A stretch of DNA of 64,000 bases from JAJPGZ01 sp038229295 (GTDB lineage: Bacteria; Verrucomicrobiota; Verrucomicrobiia; Chthoniobacterales; UBA10450): contig JBBROO010000004.1 of assembly GCA_038229295.1 (NCBI GenBank), forward strand, positions 41,733 through 105,732, written 5' to 3'. Below the pieces are notes generated by a model that saw only the letters and a program-made list of their open reading frames with translations, made no database searches and was not told the DNA's origin. Position 1 is the stretch's first letter. The number at the start of each line of letters is the position of its first letter. Both the position numbers and the translations under genes were made by a program. Below, piece by piece: positions 56,067-62,513 of this stretch.

Positions 56067-57109
56067 ATTACTGGCCGGCCGCGACGGCGTGCGACGATTT
56101 TTCCGATCACGACCGCCGACGGCGTGCGCGCTTTTCGGAGAAGCGCCAAAACTTTTTCGAGTTTGGATTCCGCGACGCAGAGAAGTAATCCGCCGCTGGT
56201 TTGCGCATCGGTTAGGAGAATTTTGCGAGTGTGACTGGTGGTTTTCCAATCCACGACCACGGTGGTGGCGTAGAGATTTTGTCGCGTGCCTTCGGGCACG
56301 CAGCCACGCTCGATAAGATCGACAATCTCATCGTTGATGACGGGGACGGCATTTGGATCGACATCGGCGTTGACCCGGCTGGCGCGGCAAAGTGAAACTA
56401 AATGGCCTAACAAACCGTAGCCGGTGATGTCGGTGGCGGCGCGGACGAGGCCGCGCTCGGCCAGATCCGCACCGACCGAATTTACTTTCGACATCAAGGC
56501 GACGACTTTTTTCTCGAGGGCACTCGAAGCGAGTTCGCGTTTCAGCGCAGTCGTGGCGATGCCGGTGCCTAACGGTTTCGTTAAGACGAGATAATCGCCG
56601 GGACGCGCTTTAGCATTGGTGGTGATGTGGGCAAGATCGACAATGCCAGTCACGGCCAGGCCGTAGATCGGTTCGGGATTGCGAATGGTATGTCCGCCGA
56701 TGAGCGCGCAACCAACTTCGGCGACTTTGACCATGCCACCGCGCAAAATGTCCGTGATCGTTTTCGGCGGAACAAGATCCTCCGGGTAGCCGATGATGTT
56801 GAGCGCGGTCAAGGGGCGACCGCCCATGGCGAAAATGTCGGAGAGAGCATTAGCTGCCGCGATTTGGCCGTAGGCGAATGGATCGTCGACGATGGGTGTG
56901 AAGAAATCCACGGTTTGGACGAGGGCACGATGTCGATCTAAGCGGTAAACGCCGGCGTCATCGAATGTGTTCGAGTTGACGACGACTTTGCCGCCTAACG
57001 AGATGGGAAGCTGCGGCAAAACTTGCCGCAGGGCCTGTTGGCTCAGCTTGGAAGCTCAGCCGGCAGAGGATGAGAGCGAAGTGAGTTTACGGATTTGTTC
57101 GCGCGACAT
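56051..57109 (-). CDS. selD: selenide, water dikinase SelD, a selenoprotein (Sec at codon 18, UGA)
   Basis: Makes selenophosphate from selenide and ATP. Conventional ORF calling begins at TTG 57019 and loses the active site. Reading upstream in the same frame gives MSREQIRKLTSLSSSAG, then TGA (57056-57058), then ASKLSQQALRQVLPQLP. This is the SelD N terminus, where Cys or Sec at the 17/18 position precedes the catalytic Lys by three residues (U-x-x-K). ATG 57109 has a full AAAGGAGGTGA Shine-Dalgarno eight bases upstream, which settles the start. The ATP-grasp-like core (DDAGVYRLDRHRALVQTVDF, DPFAYGQIAAANALSDIFAMGG) follows. A 9-bp hairpin at 57011-57031 fits a SECIS. The 352-residue product has normal SelD length. 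Confidence 0.95.
57011..57031 (-). promoter_or_regulatory. candidate SECIS element of selD
   Basis: Perfect 9-bp stem CTGCGGCAA/TTGCCGCAG with a GTT loop (AGUUU if the closing A-U opens). It begins 24 nt after the UGA, which puts the loop about 32 nt downstream, within the 16-37 nt range described for bacterial SECIS. The stem is coding sequence (LRQVLPQL). The SelW-like gene's hairpin has the same AGUUU loop. Confidence 0.7.
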
Positions 57110-57134
57110 TCGTTAGTCACCTCCTTTGCCTAAC

Positions 57135-57153
57135 GGGAAGCTAACAGCTTCCC
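57135..57153. repeat. REP-like hairpin between selC and selD
   Basis: GGGAAGCT AAC AGCTTCCC, an 8-bp perfect inverted repeat with a 3-nt loop, in the gap between the tRNA(Sec) 3' end and the selD ribosome-binding site. The 3-nt loop matches the style of the hairpins at 2-97. It could act as an RNA processing or stabilising element. Confidence 0.6.
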
Positions 57154-57167
57154 CTACAGAAGAGAGG

Positions 57168-57258
57168 CGGAGAGGATAGGAATCGAACCCACCCCGACTC
57201 TTGCGAGTCGACAACGGTTTTGAAGACCGCGAGGGCCACCAGGCACCCTTCACTCTCC
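57168..57258 (-). tRNA. selC: tRNA-Sec (selC), anticodon TCA
   Basis: Minus-strand tRNA with the traits of tRNA(Sec). The acceptor is GGAGAG with CTCTCC; the 7th and 8th pairs of the expected 8-bp stem are weak. The anticodon arm is GCGGT-CTTCAAA-ACCGT, giving anticodon TCA that reads UGA. The long variable arm has stem GACTC-GCAA-GAGTC, and the T arm has loop TTCGATT. Length is 91 nt without CCA (E. coli selC 95 with CCA). CCA is not encoded: the next bases read CCT after discriminator G. It lies between the SelW-like gene and selD, completing a full Sec machinery in 5 kb. Confidence 0.93.
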
Positions 57259-57271
57259 GAGTTGAAGAAAA

Positions 57272-57306
57272 CGTCCAACGCTCAACGCTCAACGCCCAAC
57301 GTCGAA
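57272..57306. repeat. 7-bp tandem repeat CGYYCAA between the SelW-like gene and selC
   Basis: Consecutive units CGTCCAA, CGCTCAA, CGCTCAA, CGCCCAA and CGTCGAA (57272-57306). The array has the same unit length and the same CGCCCAA end as the one inside ispG at 9741-9768, so the two belong to one repeat type. Confidence 0.7.
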
Positions 57307-57332
57307 ATGCAGAGAAAGAAAGGAGCGATCGA

Positions 57333-57569
57333 TTACTTAATTTTTTTGATCGCGGTGACGACGGCGTCGAAGTCGGGCCAATCGCCGGATTCGAGTTTGG
57401 AATGGATGAGCTTTTCATTGGCGCGAATTTCGAAGGCGCCACCGCCCGAGGGAATGAGCGTGAGCGACTTGAGGCGATCGCCGAGTTCAAGAATTTTGGC
57501 CGCCAAACTGACGGCCTTCGGCGTGTAGTTTCAAACGACGCAATATTCGATGGATACCTCGGTCTTCAC
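57333..57569 (-). CDS. SelW/Rdx-family selenoprotein with CxxU motif (UGA-encoded Sec)
   Basis: A 78-residue gene missed by ordinary ORF calling, because codon 13 is TGA (57531-57533). From GTG 57569, with AAGGAG eight bases upstream, it reads MKTEVSIEYCVV, Sec, NYTPKAVSLAAKILELGDRL, and then continues through IPSGGGAFEIRANEKLIHSKL and WPDFDAVVTAIKKIK to TAA. The C-V-V-U motif after a first beta strand, the helix that follows, and the GGGAFEIRANEKLIHSK hairpin are the thioredoxin-like Rdx (SelW/SelT/SelH) fold. These are small redox proteins of uncertain substrate. A 7-bp hairpin with loop AGUUU starts 14 nt after the UGA. It is the first gene of the sel cluster, 74 bp from selC. Confidence 0.92.
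57498..57516 (-). promoter_or_regulatory. candidate SECIS element of the SelW-like gene
   Basis: On the minus strand, GGCCGTC-AGTTT-GGCGGCC forms a 7-bp stem (one T-G wobble) with loop AGUUU. It starts 14 nt after the UGA, so the loop begins 22 nt downstream, close to the E. coli fdhF spacing (stem 11 nt after UGA, GU in the loop). This spacing and the GU loop are the known requirements for SelB binding. Confidence 0.78.
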
Positions 57570-57695
57570 CTTGAGCTCTCCTTTCCTATATCAGGTTATC
57601 GCCGTGGCTAATCGCGGTCAATCAATTGCCCCCATTCGCGAACGAAAAGATTATAAAAAGTAGGCCAGTGTCTGGCGGTTTTGGCTGGAGGCGGA

Positions 57696-57752
57696 AAGGG
57701 TGAGCAGCGGGATTCAACCTGCGACCAGTGCGAAAGCGCTGACCAGATAATC
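57696..57752 (-). other. degenerate 3'-half tRNA remnant
   Basis: On the minus strand a tRNA-like 3' half is visible: TGGTCAGCGCTTTCGCACTGG resembles a variable region, then GCAGG-TTGAAT-CCCGC, a T arm with one mismatch whose loop lacks one base compared with TTCGAAT, and TGCTCACC as a 3' acceptor strand. No 5' half is present. Such remnants often mark integration or recombination scars. It lies immediately before the secreted SBBP gene. Confidence 0.4.
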
Positions 57753-57762
57753 AAAGCTCACT

Positions 57763-60700
57763 ATGAAAACTAAAATTCGGAACGCGGCGGCAGCCGCCTT
57801 TTTTTTGTCCAGCATTGTAGTCCTGACATTTGTATTGCGCCCAGTATCGCCCGATCGCGGGACGGATATCGCGAGATTAAGAGCGGCTTATGCACAAATC
57901 CCACTGGCGTTTGAAGCAAACGCCGGGCAGACCGACGCACAGGTGCAATATCTCGCGCGCGGGAGCGGCTACACGATTTTCCTGACGGACAACGACGCGG
58001 TGATAAAGTTGCAAGATCGACAAGGTGATGGCGCGGTGTTGCGATTGAAAGTGGCGGGCGCGAAGAATCAGGGACGGATCGAAGCGCGCGACCAGTTGCC
58101 CGGCCGGAGCAATTATTTCATCGGCAGCGACCCGACGAAATGGCGCACGAACATTCCGATGTTTTCGCAGGTGCGTTATGCAGAGGTTTATCCAGGGATC
58201 GATCTGGTTTATCACGGCAATCAGCGGCAACTGGAATACGACTTTGTGGTGTCACCCGGCATCGACCCGCACGCCATTCAATTGGCTTGCGAGGGCGCGG
58301 ACAAGATCGACATCAACGAGGAGGGCGACCTTGTTCTGGGAATGGCCGGGAAGGAAGGCCGGTTTCGAAAACCGCTCGTCTATCAGGAAACAAAAGGTGC
58401 GCGGCAGGAAGTGTCAGCGCGGTATGTTTTAAAGGACAGGCGCAGCGTCGGCTTTGAGGTCGCGGCGTACGACACGAGCAAACCGCTGGTGATCGATCCC
58501 GTCCTTGTCTATTCCACGTATCTTGGTGGCACGGGAAACGAGACCGCGCAGGCGATTGCGGTGGATGCGGCCGGAAATGCCTACGTGGCTGGGTACACGA
58601 ACTCGGTGAATTTTCCGATGACAGCGGGCGGGTTTCAGACCACCAATCCTTCGGATCCGATGTTGGGCAATCCGAGTGGTTATGTCGCGAAGCTAAATCC
58701 AGCCGGGAATCAGATTGTTTACGCCACGTATCTCGGTGGCAGTTGCACCGACATTATCTATGGAATCGCAGTCAATGCGGCGGGTGAAGCCTATGTGACG
58801 GGTAACAGTGGTTCGGGTCTGAGAAATGGCACGACGCCAGACTGCAGCCCGTTGGCGCAGGTCTTCAAAGAGTTTCCGCAAGTGAATGCTTTCCAGTCCT
58901 ACGGCGGTTCCACGGACGCCTTCGTGACGAAATTAAATGCGGCGGGCAACGGCCTCATCTTCTCCAGCTTTCTTGGCGGAAGCGGCTCGGAATTTGGGCG
59001 AGCGATTGCAGTGGACGCAGCCGGCAACGCCTATGTCACAGGCGACACAATCTCATCGAATTTTCCGATAACGCCTGGCGCCTACCAGACCTTTAATGCC
59101 GGCGGCGAAGATGTATTCGTGACAAAGGTGAGCACGCTCGGGGTGAGGCTTTTTTCGACTTATCTGGGCGGGGGCGACTTGGATTCGGGCCGCGGCATCA
59201 CAGTTGATGCAGCTGGCAACGCCTACGTAACCGGCACGACCTTTTCGGGCAGCATAAGTGCGTGCGGCAACATTACGAACCCGCCTGTTTTCCCGACGAC
59301 CTCTGGCGCATTTCAGCATGACATCGCTCCGAGTCAGTCGTTTAGCTGTCAATTCGGTTGTTGTAGCGCCTTCAACAACACGAACACCCAATACATCCCA
59401 AACCTTTCCGATGCCTTCGTCACGAAACTAAATAACACCGGGACCGCACTCGTCTACTCGACCTATCTTGGTGGCGGCTTCGTCCAGCCGAATAGCGCTG
59501 GCTCCGCTTACGACGAGGGTCACGCTATTGCCGTCGACACTAGCGGCAACGCCTATGTGACTGGCATTGCGGGTTCGACCAACTTCCCCACTCTCAATGC
59601 AGTCCAACCGAATCATAGCAGCGGTGACCAGGCCGATGCGTTTGTCACGAAACTAAATCCTACCGGCTCAGGTCTGGTTTACTCCACCTACCTTGGCGGC
59701 GGTGGTTTTGATGAAGGGAACGGTATTGCGGTTGATGCTTCGGGCGAAGCATTCGTCGGCGGGACGGGCGGCGGGAGCGGTTTCCCGCAAGTTGATCCGA
59801 TTCCGTCCGGTTTCCCCCCGCCGCCTCCTCCAGCGTCGACACCGCCACCACCGTATGGCGGATTTGCTACGAAGTTTGACGCGAGCGGCGCGCCGCTGAT
59901 TTACTCGACGGGTATTTCTGCGACGACGTCCGGCAAATCGTTAACGATCGATTCAGTCGGGAACGCGTATCTCACAGGCGATACGCAAGGCGGTATTCAA
60001 ACGGTCAATCCAGCCCAGCCGAATTACGCAGGAGGCAACGACGCTTACGTCTTAAAGCTGGGCCCATCGGTTACGCCGACGTGCGTACCGCCGCCGCCCA
60101 ACATGATTAGTTGGTGGCCGGGTGATGGCAATGCCAATGACATCCAAGACGGAAACAATGGCACGCTCCAAGGCGGAGTAGTGTTTGCTCCGGGCAAGGT
60201 TGATCAGGCTTTTCTGCTGAACGGAATAGACGCGTCGGTCGATGCTGGAAATGCCGCTAATCTACATGTCTCGTCTGGTGATTTCACAGTGGATGCATGG
60301 GTGAATTTCAACGCTCTCAGTCATCCGCCCGGAGCTAATAACGGAGCGCCTGCGGGTGATATGTCGATCGTCGACAAAATGTCACCGAGCGGGGTCAACG
60401 CTGACGGCTGGCGGTTGATCAAGCAGGACGACAACCGTTTCTGGTTCTGCCTCGGTGCTGGGACCAATCATTGCGGCGATCCTACCTTCACGGTCTTCAG
60501 TCAGACTCACGCCGTTACAGGAGCGTGGTTTCACGTAACAGCCGCGAAGACTTCCACGACGTTTTCTATCTACGTGAATGGCGTTTTGGAGGACACAAGA
60601 CCGCTGCCGTCTTTCACCGATTCCAACTCGGCCAATCTGCTCATTGGCGCCAACGCTCTGGAGGGGTCACACCTGAACGGCCTTGTCGACGAGGTTGAAA

Positions 60701-60855
60701 TCTTCAACCGCGCGCTCGCGGCAGCCGAGATCCAAGGCATCTTTGCCGCTGACAGCGCCGGGAAGTGCAAGGCAACACCAACGCCTACTCCAACTCCAAC
60801 GCCGACGCCAACACCGACGCCAGCCGAACTGTCAGCAGGAGAAATCACATCATGA
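57763..60855 (+). CDS. secreted SBBP-repeat protein with LamG-like domain and (TP)n tail
   Basis: 1030 residues. Signal peptide (AAAAAFFLSSIVVLTFVL). Residues about 40-240 form the conserved domain that precedes SBBP repeats (FEANAGQTDAQVQYLARGSGY, PNYFIGSDPTKW-like). At least seven SBBP beta-propeller repeats follow (YSTYLGGTGNETAQAIAVDAAGNAYVAGYT and variants). Near residues 790-990 there is a concanavalin/LamG-type fold (SWWPGDGNANDI, FTVDAWVNF, GLVDEVEIFNRAL). It ends with about ten Thr-Pro dipeptides and a short tail, where related proteins usually carry another domain. It overlaps the DsbA-like gene by 4 bp. Only two AAGATCGACA words occur, both in the first 550 bp. Confidence 0.8.
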   Translation: MKTKIRNAAAAAFFLSSIVVLTFVLRPVSPDRGTDIARLRAAYAQIPLAFEANAGQTDAQVQYLARGSGYTIFLTDNDAVIKLQDRQGDGAVLRLKVAGAKNQGRIEARDQLPGRSNYFIGSDPTKWRTNIPMFSQVRYAEVYPGIDLVYHGNQRQLEYDFVVSPGIDPHAIQLACEGADKIDINEEGDLVLGMAGKEGRFRKPLVYQETKGARQEVSARYVLKDRRSVGFEVAAYDTSKPLVIDPVLVYSTYLGGTGNETAQAIAVDAAGNAYVAGYTNSVNFPMTAGGFQTTNPSDPMLGNPSGYVAKLNPAGNQIVYATYLGGSCTDIIYGIAVNAAGEAYVTGNSGSGLRNGTTPDCSPLAQVFKEFPQVNAFQSYGGSTDAFVTKLNAAGNGLIFSSFLGGSGSEFGRAIAVDAAGNAYVTGDTISSNFPITPGAYQTFNAGGEDVFVTKVSTLGVRLFSTYLGGGDLDSGRGITVDAAGNAYVTGTTFSGSISACGNITNPPVFPTTSGAFQHDIAPSQSFSCQFGCCSAFNNTNTQYIPNLSDAFVTKLNNTGTALVYSTYLGGGFVQPNSAGSAYDEGHAIAVDTSGNAYVTGIAGSTNFPTLNAVQPNHSSGDQADAFVTKLNPTGSGLVYSTYLGGGGFDEGNGIAVDASGEAFVGGTGGGSGFPQVDPIPSGFPPPPPPASTPPPPYGGFATKFDASGAPLIYSTGISATTSGKSLTIDSVGNAYLTGDTQGGIQTVNPAQPNYAGGNDAYVLKLGPSVTPTCVPPPPNMISWWPGDGNANDIQDGNNGTLQGGVVFAPGKVDQAFLLNGIDASVDAGNAANLHVSSGDFTVDAWVNFNALSHPPGANNGAPAGDMSIVDKMSPSGVNADGWRLIKQDDNRFWFCLGAGTNHCGDPTFTVFSQTHAVTGAWFHVTAAKTSTTFSIYVNGVLEDTRPLPSFTDSNSANLLIGANALEGSHLNGLVDEVEIFNRALAAAEIQGIFAADSAGKCKATPTPTPTPTPTPTPTPAELSAGEITS

Positions 60856-61697
60856 AACACGAACAGGACAGGGACGCGCGCACCTCAACGACTTTGCAGG
60901 GCGGCTTTCTGCCGATGCTGTTTGCTGTCCTCGGTGTGGGCGCGGTCCTGGCAGCCGGCGTGTTCAACTTTGGCCCCCAGAATCAGCGCGAGATAAGCAA
61001 CCTGAGAAAAGAGATTGAGACACTAAACACCGGACAGGTCGCGCTGAGCAAAGACATGGGCGAGGTTCGCGATCTTCTGCGCCGTCAACCCGCTGCGGCA
61101 GCCGGTCAAGCGGCTGCTCCGCGCGACATCGTGCTCATGTTGGATGGCGCGCCGTTCAGAGGGAATGCCAACGCTCCGGTGACGCTGGTGGAATTTACCG
61201 ATTACGAGTGCGCGTTCTGCGCGCGCCACGTTAAAGAAACCGTTCCGCAAATTGAACGCGATTATGTTGCGACGGGAAAAGTGAAGTACGTCTTCCGCAA
61301 CTTTCCGCTTGAGTCGATTCATAAGCAGTCATTCCGAGCGCACGAGGCCGCCACGTGCGCGGGCGAGCAGGGCAAATTCTGGGAGATGCACGATCGGTTA
61401 TTCGCCAGCCCAACCGCCCTCGCCCCCACTGATATGCCTGGTCATGCCCAGGCGTTGGGCCTCAACGCGGGCCAATTCCAAACCTGCTTCGACGCCGGGC
61501 TGCATGTACCGCAAATCCGCAAAGATATTTCCGAGGGCGAAAAAGCGGGAGTGACCGGGACGCCTGCTTTCTTTCTCGGGATCACACGCCCGAACAGCCA
61601 AACGCTCAAGGTAGCGAAGACGCTCGTAGGCGCGAAGCCATACTCGGCCTTCAAGGAAGCGATCGATGCGCTCCTGGCTTCTCCGCCGCCTTCCTAA
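60852..61697 (+). CDS. membrane-anchored DsbA/thioredoxin-like protein
   Basis: 281 residues from ATG 60852 (AGGAGA upstream), overlapping the SBBP stop. N-terminal TM (LPMLFAVLGVGAVLAAGVF), a short coiled coil (QREISNLRKEIETLNTGQ), then a DsbA-type thioredoxin domain: VTLVEFTDYECAFCARHVKETVP with the CAFC active site, and the cis-Pro loop GVTGTPAFFLG. It is a candidate oxidoreductase for disulfides in exported proteins. It may act on the Cys-containing partner encoded just before it. Confidence 0.88.
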   Translation: MKHEQDRDARTSTTLQGGFLPMLFAVLGVGAVLAAGVFNFGPQNQREISNLRKEIETLNTGQVALSKDMGEVRDLLRRQPAAAAGQAAAPRDIVLMLDGAPFRGNANAPVTLVEFTDYECAFCARHVKETVPQIERDYVATGKVKYVFRNFPLESIHKQSFRAHEAATCAGEQGKFWEMHDRLFASPTALAPTDMPGHAQALGLNAGQFQTCFDAGLHVPQIRKDISEGEKAGVTGTPAFFLGITRPNSQTLKVAKTLVGAKPYSAFKEAIDALLASPPPS

Positions 61698-61748
61698 CTA
61701 GTCGCGGCTCGCGAGAAATCCGGCGCTGCAATTCCGGAGATGTCGATC

Positions 61749-62507
61749 TTAGAAGGCGAAGTTCAAACCGCTGCGGAGCATGGTGAAATTATTTTTCGGC
61801 CCGTCGACTACGCCCCAACTGGCGTCGTTCGTCCAACTGACATGGCGGGTGATGCGAATTTCGAGACCAAAACCAAATTGGCCGAGCAGTTTTGTTTCGC
61901 CATCGAAATGCCGCGTGCGCGCGTTCACTTCGAACGCATCCGGCGGCCCATGCGTGGTGACGACGTCGCTTTCGCCGCCGCCGAAAATGGCGCCGCCACC
62001 CGCAAAACCGTACGGGGAAAAGCGAGTGCAGGGAATCGGATAGCGGAGGGTAAACGTTCCAAGAACGGCTCCGATGGTGCGCTCATAACGTTTCTCGACA
62101 TGGGTGAAGACGGGCACACTCTGATCTTCGAAAATATCGAATCCGTTTTTATGCGCGTTCAGAGCAAAACCTTCAACGCCGACGCCGAAATAGCGGTGAA
62201 AGAAATATTTAAAATCAGCGCCGCCGCCCAAGGCATGATCGCCGCCAATATATTTATCGAAAGTGCCGACGACTGGATTTCCTTCACTGGTGCTTTGCAC
62301 GATGTCGACCAACGATGGATTGGGCGAATAATCAGTGTTCGTGAAAACGTAGGTGCCCCAAACGCTCACGTTCCATTCATTATCGCCGTACCATTCCGAA
62401 CATGACGACGCGACCTGCTTCATCGCTTTAGCAGAATATTCGGTTCCGGAATTGGCCGCGCCGGCAAACGCGCAAGAGATGATCAAGATAAGATTTAATT
62501 TTTTCAT
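61749..62507 (-). CDS. outer-membrane beta-barrel protein 1
   Basis: 252 residues with signal peptide (LNLILIISCAFAGAANS). Alternating hydrophobic beta strands with many aromatic residues (WNVSVWGTYVFTNTDY, YFFHRYFGVGVEGFAL) end with a C-terminal Phe (LNFAF), the usual BAM signature. A small OmpW/porin-type barrel is likely; its function is unknown. It follows the next gene on the same strand after 6 bp. An AAGATCGACA-type word lies at its stop end (61741-61750). Confidence 0.72.
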   Translation of the reverse strand: MKKLNLILIISCAFAGAANSGTEYSAKAMKQVASSCSEWYGDNEWNVSVWGTYVFTNTDYSPNPSLVDIVQSTSEGNPVVGTFDKYIGGDHALGGGADFKYFFHRYFGVGVEGFALNAHKNGFDIFEDQSVPVFTHVEKRYERTIGAVLGTFTLRYPIPCTRFSPYGFAGGGAIFGGGESDVVTTHGPPDAFEVNARTRHFDGETKLLGQFGFGLEIRITRHVSWTNDASWGVVDGPKNNFTMLRSGLNFAF

Positions 62508-62513
62508 GGTGAA

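Noticed and set aside
54391..56234. Long plus-strand frames opposite selA and selB
   Set aside because: They are mirror frames caused by GC-rich codon third positions; no family motif is visible, and selA/selB on the other strand are certain.
56051..57019. SelD as a 322-aa protein starting at TTG 57019
   Set aside because: This start has no ribosome-binding site and lacks the SelD active site; the ATG at 57109 with a perfect Shine-Dalgarno and an internal UGA explains the sequence.
57135..57153. Hairpin between selC and selD as a terminator
   Set aside because: It has no U-run and lies between genes of one cluster; a REP-like or processing element is more likely.
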